Assembly (NCBI GenBank): GCA_019637645.1
Contig: JAHBVH010000124.1
Coordinates: 1 to 12,204 of the forward strand
Direction of reading: 5' to 3'
Origin: Caldilineaceae bacterium
GTDB lineage: Bacteria; Chloroflexota; Anaerolineae; Caldilineales; Caldilineaceae
DNA length: 12,204 bases
A model generated the notes under the pieces. It made no database searches, was not told the origin of the DNA, and saw only the letters and a program-made list of their open reading frames with translations. A program made the position numbers and the translations under genes. Positions 7,126 to 12,204 of this stretch are shown here, piece by piece (position 1 is the stretch's first letter; every line of letters begins with the position of its first letter).

Positions 7126-7186
7126 GATACAGTGATGCGGCGATTTCGACAAGCTCAATCGCCGCATCGCTGCATCACTCCGTATC
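7126..7186. repeat. Composite stem-loop between the solute-binding-protein and PLP-enzyme genes
   Basis: GATGCGGCGATT (7134-7145) is a perfect complement of AATCGCCGCATC (7157-7168) around an 11-base loop. A second fold uses GTGATGC (7132-7138) with GCATCAC (7172-7178) and GATAC (7126-7130) with GTATC (7182-7186). The loop, TCGACAAGCTC, resembles a sequence I have seen as a dispersed intergenic element in environmental genomes (recollection, unchecked). It starts two bases past the solute-binding-protein stop codon, with no U-run. It may protect the upstream mRNA or partly terminate, giving more binding protein than enzyme. Confidence 0.75.
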
Positions 7187-7187
7187 A

Positions 7188-8981
7188 TTAGCTGATCGGG
7201 TCGCGCTCAGTCGTTACATAGATCGTGTAATGGGTTAAGCCCAGTTTGTCACCACGGAAGGCGACGATGCCATCCTTGTTGGGATCCAGGGATTTCCCTT
7301 TGAGGTACGAGCGCCAGAATTGGGCCGTGCGCACCCAGAAGAGGAAGACGCCACCGGCATCCTCCACCAGGAGCTTTTCGGCTTCCTGGTAGATCGCCAT
7401 CCGCTCCTCGCGGGGGCCAGTAAAGTGATCCGCTTCATCGATCAATGCATCGTAGTCGGGATTGGAATAATCATACCGCCCCGTGGTGAAAAGGCCAAGC
7501 ATATTGCTGGGGTCGATATAGTCATATTGATATTGTTGGAAGGTAAAGGGATAGACGTGTTTGGCCTTTTCCGTATAGAAGACACCAATCTCCAACACAT
7601 CGAGCTTGATATTGAGGTTGAGGTTGGTCTTCAATTGGCCCAACACGCCTTCGATCCAGCCCTTGCGGAGCGGGTTGAGTGGCCCCCAGGTGGTGCAAGT
7701 AAGTTCTTCCAAGCCTTCGCCATTGGGATAGCCCGCTTCGGCCAAGAGGGCTTGCGCCGCGGCGACATCATAGGAGTTGACCTCCTGAAGGGCCGGGTTG
7801 TGGGCCGGGAAACCAGGACCGAGCAAGGCAAAAGCCGGGGTGCTCAGATCGCGGCCAGCGGAGGCGGCCAGGGCCGCTTTGTCAACCGCGCGGGCGATGG
7901 CTTGGCGGACTTTGGGGTTGTCAAAGGGGGCCATGGCGTTGTTAAAGACCAACATATAGGTGCCCCAGTCGTCATAGAAGTGCAACCCCCAGCCTTCGGG
8001 ATCTTCTTTCGCGCGGGCAATATCCGCCGGGCTGATGTTGAGCCCTTCGTAGGCCACGGCATCAATGTCACCCGCTTCATACGCGGCCATGACTGCATCC
8101 TGCGCCCCCACCAACAGACGGATCTCTTTGAGATAGGGCTTAAAGACGCCGGTGTACTTCTCATTGGCAACAAAGACGATCTCCTTGCCCTTGTCCCACT
8201 TTGCCAATTTGAATGGCCCCGAAGCCACCGCCGTCGCCGGATCGGTGGACCAATCGACGGGGCCGTTGATCTCGCCGATTACATGGGCGGGTGAAATGGT
8301 CACCATGAGGGTTTTGTCGGGGAAATAGGGGGCGGGCGCTTTCATCTTCATCTGAATGGTGTAGTCATCGACCACCTTAACGCCCAAATCGCTCATTGGC
8401 TTGGCCCCGGTGGAGACCTCTTCCAGATTCTCAATGTCGTAGTAGAACCAAGCCCAGTCAAACGCGACATCCGGGTGGGCCATGCGCTGATAGGTAAACT
8501 CGACATCTTTGGCCGTAAGCGGTGTCCCGTCGCTCCACTGTAAACCCTGGCGAATGATAAAGGTCCAGGTGAGGCCATCCTCTTCCAACTGCCAACTTTC
8601 CGCGACAGCCCCCACCAGCTCCATATCTTCATTGATCTTGGTCAGCGGTTCGGTGGTATAGAAGGGGTAGAAGGAACCGCTGCCGCCAACACCCGCGGCG
8701 CGCTCCATGTGTTGGGGCTCGGTAAAGACCATCGCCCGGTAGATCTGCTGATCATAGCTAGCCGCATCGGCAGGCAGGGCATCGCCCAACACCGTGACAG
8801 CTTCACCACCGGGAGTGGCTGCCAGGGCCGTTTCACCACCAGCAGCTGGGGCTGGTGCGCCACCGGGTTGGACAGGGCCACAGGCCACCAACGCGGCCCC
8901 AGCACTGGCCAATGCCAGATTGCGCAGGAAAGCACGGCGGTTCATCAACCAACGCGCATCAGCCATTTCATGCGTTGCCAT
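7188..8981 (-). CDS. Family 5 extracellular solute-binding lipoprotein of a peptide-type ABC transporter
   Basis: This 597-residue protein captures the transporter's substrate outside the membrane. The frame is open to an earlier ATG at 9053, but the start at 8981 is chosen because AAGGAG lies eight bases before it. From there the leader reads NRRAFLRN at 14-21, a twin-arginine motif, then a hydrophobic stretch and LVAC with the lipidated Cys at 34. An Ala/Gly/Pro-rich linker follows. The mature part has the SBP_bac_5 signatures: YPFYTTEPLTKI, GLTWTFIIRQGLQWSDG, PLTAKDVEFTYQRM, and the late YDALIDEA segment. DppA/OppA-type proteins bind peptides, but members also bind sugars, nickel or opines, so the ligand is open. 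It lies third in the operon, 105 bases after dppC, with stem-loops in that gap. Confidence 0.93.
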   Translation of the reverse strand: MATHEMADARWLMNRRAFLRNLALASAGAALVACGPVQPGGAPAPAAGGETALAATPGGEAVTVLGDALPADAASYDQQIYRAMVFTEPQHMERAAGVGGSGSFYPFYTTEPLTKINEDMELVGAVAESWQLEEDGLTWTFIIRQGLQWSDGTPLTAKDVEFTYQRMAHPDVAFDWAWFYYDIENLEEVSTGAKPMSDLGVKVVDDYTIQMKMKAPAPYFPDKTLMVTISPAHVIGEINGPVDWSTDPATAVASGPFKLAKWDKGKEIVFVANEKYTGVFKPYLKEIRLLVGAQDAVMAAYEAGDIDAVAYEGLNISPADIARAKEDPEGWGLHFYDDWGTYMLVFNNAMAPFDNPKVRQAIARAVDKAALAASAGRDLSTPAFALLGPGFPAHNPALQEVNSYDVAAAQALLAEAGYPNGEGLEELTCTTWGPLNPLRKGWIEGVLGQLKTNLNLNIKLDVLEIGVFYTEKAKHVYPFTFQQYQYDYIDPSNMLGLFTTGRYDYSNPDYDALIDEADHFTGPREERMAIYQEAEKLLVEDAGGVFLFWVRTAQFWRSYLKGKSLDPNKDGIVAFRGDKLGLTHYTIYVTTERDPIS

Positions 8982-8989
8982 TGTGTTTT

Positions 8990-8995
8990 CTCCTT
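8990..8995 (-). promoter_or_regulatory. Ribosome binding site deciding the solute-binding-protein start
   Basis: AAGGAG on the minus strand sits eight bases before the ATG at 8981. The upstream in-frame ATG at 9053 has no such site and would place 24 extra residues before the Tat signal, so 8981 is the better start. Confidence 0.85.
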
Positions 8996-9026
8996 GTGTC
9001 ATTGCAGATAAAATAAAATTTCGTAC

Positions 9027-9082
9027 CCACACAAGCGGCGTGTGGCGCTTCAAGCTGACCAGTTTTGAAAACCAGTCAGCTT
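9027..9082 (-). repeat. Two stem-loops between dppC and the solute-binding-protein gene
   Basis: As minus-strand RNA, arms at 9068-9082 and 9052-9066 pair over 15 positions, counting two G-U wobbles, starting four bases past the dppC stop codon. A smaller hairpin pairs CCACAC (9027-9032) with GTGTGG (9040-9045). There is no U-run. Such structures between permease and binding-protein genes commonly mark an RNA processing or stabilising point that sets unequal expression. Here that role is inferred. Confidence 0.65.
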
Positions 9083-9086
9083 TTGC

Positions 9087-9983
9087 CTAGCGCTGGCTGC
9101 GTGGATCAAGCGCATCGCGTAGCCCATCGCCCAGCCAGGTAAAGCCCAGCATCATCAAGGCAATGGCGAGAGCCGGGAAGACGGCTAAGTGCCAGTAGTA
9201 ACTGATAAATTCGCGCCCCTCGCTGACCATCTGCCCCCAGCTTGGCGTGGGCGGGGCAAGCCCTAGCCCCAAAAAGCTGAGCCCGGCTTCGGCAAAGATC
9301 GCGCCAGGGATGCCCACCGTCAGGCCGATGATCAGCGGTGACAAGGCATTGGGAAGCAGATGAGTCCAGATAATATAGTTGTTGCGCGCCCCTACCGCGC
9401 GTGCTGCCGTCACATATTCGGCTTCACGCAGTTGCAGAAGTTGGGCGCGTGTTAACCGACAGGCGGTGATCCAGTTGGTGAGCCCAATCGCGACCATGAG
9501 TTGCCAGAGCCCCCCGCCGAGCGCCGACATGACCAAAATGGCAAAGAGCAGCGAAGGGAAAGCCGCCATCGCATCGACCAAACGCATAATGATGTAGTCG
9601 GTCCGCCCTCCGCGAAAACCAGCCAACGCCCCAAGGAGCACGCCGACACCATAGGCCCATAGTTGGCTCAGGACACCCACCAGCAAGGAAATTTGCGCGC
9701 CATAGAGCACGCGATCCCAGACTTCGCGCCCGAGGCTATCGGTCCCCATCCAATGGTCCCAACTGGGAAAGAGATAGGCATCGGCGTAGACTTGGTGATC
9801 ATAACCAGCAGGGGCGATGAGAGGCGCGCCCATCGCGGCCAGGATGATGAGGAGAACAATGACAAACCCAAACAAAGCCAAACGATTGCGGCCAAAGCGT
9901 TGCCACGCATCGCGATAGAGACCGCGCGGGCGGCTTTGTTGCATGGTCAAACGAGGTGGGTGGGTTGTAGCAGCTGTACTCAT
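9087..9983 (-). CDS. dppC: DppC/OppC-type ABC transporter permease
   Basis: A 298-residue inner-membrane permease. A cytoplasmic N-terminus of about 35 residues is followed by a first membrane span (36-58), then the OppC-type segment HWMGTDSLGREVWDRVLYGAQISL (77-100). Several spans follow in the binding-protein-dependent transport domain. The EAA loop that contacts the ATPase is EAEYVTAARAVGARNNYI (187-204) leading to HLLPN. GLSFLGLGLAPPTPSWG (234-250) and the closing GDGLRDALDPR are hallmarks of the family. Its start codon overlaps the dppB stop as ATGA, so the two are translationally coupled and should form a heterodimeric pore. No ABC ATPase is encoded in the window, so ATPase subunits must come from elsewhere. 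Confidence 0.95.
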   Translation of the reverse strand: MSTAATTHPPRLTMQQSRPRGLYRDAWQRFGRNRLALFGFVIVLLIILAAMGAPLIAPAGYDHQVYADAYLFPSWDHWMGTDSLGREVWDRVLYGAQISLLVGVLSQLWAYGVGVLLGALAGFRGGRTDYIIMRLVDAMAAFPSLLFAILVMSALGGGLWQLMVAIGLTNWITACRLTRAQLLQLREAEYVTAARAVGARNNYIIWTHLLPNALSPLIIGLTVGIPGAIFAEAGLSFLGLGLAPPTPSWGQMVSEGREFISYYWHLAVFPALAIALMMLGFTWLGDGLRDALDPRSQR

Positions 9984-10909
9984 ACGCTCTTCTCGAAATC
10001 AATCCGTGGATCAACCGCGACATAGAGGAGATCGGTAATCAAAAAAGCCACCGCAACAATCAACGAATAAAAGAGCGTCAGCCCCATGATCAGCGGATAG
10101 TCGCGCTGGAAGATACTCTGGCTAAAGAAACGCCCAATCCCCGGCACACGGAAGATGCTCTCCACAAAGATCGAGCCCGTCACCAAGAGCCCAGCCATCG
10201 GTGCCAGGACGGTGATCATGGGGATGAGCGCATTACGCAGAATATGGCGCACAACGACGGTGCGGTTGAGTAACCCTTTGGCACGCGCCGTGCGAACATA
10301 ATCGCTGTGGAGCACTTCCAACACCGCGGTGCGTGTATACCGCGCGGTGATGGCCATCGGCCCGAGCGCAAAGGTGATGACGGGCAGGATCATGTGTTTG
10401 GGGCTATCCCACCCCCCCACGGGTAGCCAGCCTAGCGTGCGGCTAAAGAGCCAAATTAATAGGATAGCTAGCACAAAGTTGGGGGTCACCAACCCAAAGG
10501 TCGCCACGGTAGTGGCAAGGTGATCGATCCATGAATTTTGGCGGAGGGCCGCCACCAGCCCCAGGGGTAGACCGAGGAGAAAGGCCAGCGCAATGGCATA
10601 GAGCCCTAGTTGTACGCTCACCGGCCAGGAACGTGCAATGAGTGACGTTACTGTTTCGGTAGGCGAAGAATAGGGAATGCCCAGATCACCACGCACCAGA
10701 TTGACCCAGTACCCAATATATTGGGCATAGAGGGGTCGATCCAGCCCATATTTGCGGCTAATATTGGCTTTTACTTCCGGCGGCAAGGATGCTTTGGTTT
10801 CATCCCAAGGTCCGCCAGGAATGGCGTGCATGAGGAAAAAGGTGATAGTACCGATCAACCAGATGACGCCAACAATACCAATGAGCCGCAGCAAGAGATA
10901 TCTAGCCAT
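9980..10909 (-). CDS. dppB: DppB/OppB-type ABC transporter permease
   Basis: A 309-residue inner-membrane permease and the first gene of the operon. The N-terminus MARYLLLRLIGIVGVIWLIG is the usual first span, followed by IPGGP and the periplasmic KYGLDRPLYAQYIGYWVNLVRGDLG region (54-77), typical of OppB proteins. GLVTPNFVLAILLIWLF (139-155) and the EAA loop DYVRTARAKGLLNRTVV (203-219) with HILRNALIP are clear. It ends LYVAVDPRIDF, a family hallmark. GAGGT lies four bases upstream of the ATG, and a promoter lies about 65 bases upstream. It pairs with DppC through an overlapping start. The substrate is not determined by the permease sequence. Confidence 0.95.
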   Translation of the reverse strand: MARYLLLRLIGIVGVIWLIGTITFFLMHAIPGGPWDETKASLPPEVKANISRKYGLDRPLYAQYIGYWVNLVRGDLGIPYSSPTETVTSLIARSWPVSVQLGLYAIALAFLLGLPLGLVAALRQNSWIDHLATTVATFGLVTPNFVLAILLIWLFSRTLGWLPVGGWDSPKHMILPVITFALGPMAITARYTRTAVLEVLHSDYVRTARAKGLLNRTVVVRHILRNALIPMITVLAPMAGLLVTGSIFVESIFRVPGIGRFFSQSIFQRDYPLIMGLTLFYSLIVAVAFLITDLLYVAVDPRIDFEKSV

Positions 10910-10972
10910 GACTACCTCGTTTTCCAGCAGAAGAATCGATTACCCGTTATGGTATTTTTCTAGACCGGTTTT

Positions 10973-11000
10973 ATTGTATACCAATATCGCAGCTTGTCAA
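10973..11000 (-). promoter_or_regulatory. Predicted promoter of the ABC-transporter operon
   Basis: On the minus strand TTGACA (10995-11000), a 16-base spacer and TACAAT (10973-10978) form a good sigma-70-like promoter. Transcription would start near 10966, leaving a leader of about 57 bases before dppB. A second TTGACA lies just upstream inside the palindrome at 11006-11020. Confidence 0.65.
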
Positions 11001-11005
11001 CTGTG

Positions 11006-11020
11006 CTTTTTGTCAAAAAG
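11006..11020. promoter_or_regulatory. Operator-like palindrome upstream of the operon promoter
   Basis: CTTTTTGTCAAAAAG is a perfect 7-bp dyad around one central base, placed five bases upstream of the -35 box. It shares the TTGTCAA core with the palindrome at the PhyH promoter. A single regulator could read both, but the shared core also resembles a -35 box, so this is only suggestive. Confidence 0.45.
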
Positions 11021-11046
11021 AGTGCATAGTTTTTTAGGCAGAACGC

Positions 11047-11188
11047 AAAAAAGAGACCAGACCAGCGGTGTCTGGTTCATTCGCACCGTTTATGAACAGG
11101 GGCCTGCTTGCCCCGTTTGTGAGACCGCCTGGCACGGAAGCGACAGGCTAGTGAACAACGCCCGCTTGAGCGGGCTTTCGCCGGCGTT
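11047..11188 (-). other. Cluster of five stem-loops ending in a terminator-like hairpin
   Basis: Read on the minus strand there are five consecutive hairpins. They are GCCCGC/GCGGGC (11170-11175 with 11160-11165), GCCTG/CAGGC (11144-11148 with 11127-11131), GGGGC/GCCCC (11110-11114 with 11099-11103), GTTCAT/ATGAAC (11092-11097 with 11075-11080), and ACCAGAC/GTCTGGT (11070-11076 with 11056-11062). The last is followed by U6 after a few bases (11047-11052), so it can terminate transcription. The loops of the last two hairpins contain CGGTG and CACCG, which are complementary. This fills most of the 375-base gap between the ceramidase-like gene and dppB. It may be a second terminator, a dispersed repeat or a small structured RNA. 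No coding sequence is supported here. Confidence 0.5.
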
Positions 11189-11202
11189 ATTAAGTCCTCA
11201 TC

Positions 11203-11244
11203 AAAACAAAAGACTCCGCGGGTTTTCAAAACCCGCGGAGTCTT
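11203..11244 (-). terminator. Rho-independent terminator of the ceramidase-like gene
   Basis: AAGACTCCGCGGGTTTT (11210-11226) and AAAACCCGCGGAGTCTT (11228-11244) form a perfect 17-bp stem around one base, about 40 bases past the stop codon of the minus-strand gene. On the minus strand the stem is followed by a T-rich run (CTTTTGTTTT), which suits a terminator. The palindrome also looks like a dispersed repeat. Confidence 0.8.
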
Positions 11245-11284
11245 GCACCCACTCCGTTCTTTTTAACAGGTGCAGCAACAGCCG

Positions 11285-12204
11285 TTAACGGATGCCTTTC
11301 TGAAGCACAGGGTCAATGGCGGCGCGCACACGCGGTTGGAATTGTTTGCTGATATTGAGCGAAACCGCCCAATGCGGTTCGTAACCACCCTCCGGGAAAG
11401 CTCCAGGTTCGGGGAGGTAGGCGAGCCAGCCGTTGGCATAGCTCACCAGTGCGGGTGTCTTATAGCCCAAAGCACGCAGCTGCTCTTTAAGCTTCCACGC
11501 CGTCTCGCCAAAAACCTCTCCAGGCTCGCTCACCAGCACAAGATCACCTAGCTTGACGAGCTGGATCTCTGCGGGAATATTGTCTTCCCGCAGATTATCG
11601 GCCAGATCGGTCAGCAGCGGCGGTTTGACGCGGTTGGGGTGCTCGCCTGGCTCCGCCGCGGCATTGACAATCACTTGTTCAGCCCAACAAGGGGTAATCG
11701 TCGCCGTAGTTTGGATCGTTTTCAGCGTGTGTAGCACTTCTTCGGCAAAGGCATCGCCCACCTCAGCGGCTTCTTCAAAAGTGCCGCCGCCCCGGTCGCC
11801 AATATTCCACCCTTGCGGATCGTCCTTAGCCCCATAATAGGTGCTGACATTGCCAATAGCCGTCACCGGATGACCACTACGCAGCCGTTGCCGCACGCCA
11901 GAGACCAGCGGATTGACATCTCCCGCGCCCCCCTGGGTGAACAGACAAGTGACATTCCCACCCAGCGTTTCTTCTAGTTTGGTCATGGCATAGCCCGGCC
12001 AGTCACCGCTGACGAGGTAGCTATCGTACCCCAGCACCACCGAATGGCAGGCAAAATTCGACCACAAGCCCAAGAGATTACCCGCGGCGTCATCCACGCG
12101 CAAGAGCGCGATCCCTGGATCAACCGGGCGATCTAGCCAGCGGCGGTTGATTGAGTAGCCATAGAGAAAGCTATAGCCCGTGCCAATCCGCGCGGGTTGC
12201 CGCG
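11285..12204 (-). CDS. Neutral/alkaline non-lysosomal ceramidase family protein, N-terminus outside the window
   Basis: About 305 residues are visible and the frame runs open past the window edge. The in-frame TTG at 12101-12103 is not the start, because family-like sequence continues upstream (SFLYGYSINRRWLDRPVDPG). The segments FACHSVVLGYDSYLVSGDWPGYA, FTQGGAGDVNP, SEPGEVFGE, SYANGWLAYLPEPG and GGYEPHW match the N-terminal catalytic domain of neutral ceramidases. Probable zinc ligands are the His of FACHS, the Glu of PGE and the Tyr of GGYE. In characterised ceramidases the nucleophilic Ser sits in a GDxSP-type motif. Here it reads GDVNP, with Asn, so N-acyl-sphingosine hydrolysis is doubtful and another amide or ester substrate is possible. 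The ending after GGYE is short, so the usual C-terminal immunoglobulin-like domain is absent. It is separated from the transporter operon by terminators. Confidence 0.88.
   Translation of the reverse strand, partial: RQPARIGTGYSFLYGYSINRRWLDRPVDPGIALLRVDDAAGNLLGLWSNFACHSVVLGYDSYLVSGDWPGYAMTKLEETLGGNVTCLFTQGGAGDVNPLVSGVRQRLRSGHPVTAIGNVSTYYGAKDDPQGWNIGDRGGGTFEEAAEVGDAFAEEVLHTLKTIQTTATITPCWAEQVIVNAAAEPGEHPNRVKPPLLTDLADNLREDNIPAEIQLVKLGDLVLVSEPGEVFGETAWKLKEQLRALGYKTPALVSYANGWLAYLPEPGAFPEGGYEPHWAVSLNISKQFQPRVRAAIDPVLQKGIR

Noticed and set aside
7320..8294. Plus-strand open frame of 324 residues opposite the solute-binding-protein gene
   Set aside because: It mirrors a confidently identified family-5 binding protein and has no recognisable domains. 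GC-rich third positions explain the open frame.
8982..9053. Upstream ATG at 9053 as the solute-binding-protein start
   Set aside because: It would add 24 residues before the Tat/lipoprotein signal and has no Shine-Dalgarno, whereas the ATG at 8981 has AAGGAG at the right distance.
11047..11188. T-box or other known riboswitch for the operon
   Set aside because: No T-box consensus (GGTGG...ACCGCG type) is seen, and the predicted dppB promoter lies downstream of the element, so it would not be in the operon leader from that promoter.
12101..12103. TTG as the start of the ceramidase-like gene
   Set aside because: Family-like coding sequence continues in frame upstream to the window edge, so the gene is cut by the window rather than starting here.

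Overview
The window looks like a chromosomal segment of a Chloroflexota bacterium, probably of the Anaerolineae/Caldilineae kind. This is inferred from a Tat-type lipoprotein signal on the solute-binding protein (RRAFLRN, then LVAC), moderately high GC, and many perfect hairpin repeats between genes. No rRNA, tRNA, CRISPR array, transposase or integrase is visible.

Layout. At the right end, on the minus strand, lies the 3' two-thirds or so of a neutral/alkaline-ceramidase-family protein (11285 to the window edge). It is followed by a strong terminator hairpin (11203-11244) and a cluster of further stem-loops ending in a second U-run (11047-11188). A sigma-70-like promoter (10973-11000) with a nearby 15-bp palindrome then starts a minus-strand operon: peptide-type ABC permeases dppB and dppC (ATGA overlap), a family-5 solute-binding lipoprotein, a class V PLP enzyme, and a 688-residue protein joining a GntR/FCD regulator to a glycosidase-like beta-propeller. 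No ABC ATPase is present. A PhyH-type Fe(II)/2-oxoglutarate oxygenase gene (2991-3701, plus strand) converges on the operon's end. It has its own promoter with a perfect operator-like palindrome. Divergent from it is an M19 dipeptidase-like gene (1597-2691) with several altered metal-ligand positions, followed by two copies of a 47-bp hairpin repeat and a 450-residue cysteine-rich protein (128-1480) with a possible HK97-capsid-like character. The leftmost 127 bases hold a large imperfect inverted repeat.

How it may work together (inference). The transporter would import a peptide-like or oligosaccharide-like amino compound, and the PLP enzyme, the M19-like hydrolase and the oxygenase could process it. 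The GntR-propeller fusion is the natural candidate for local control, perhaps sensing a carbohydrate-bearing ligand through its propeller. The most unusual items are the regulator-propeller fusion, the lone capsid-like gene, the degenerate M19 metal site, and the structured intergenic DNA.
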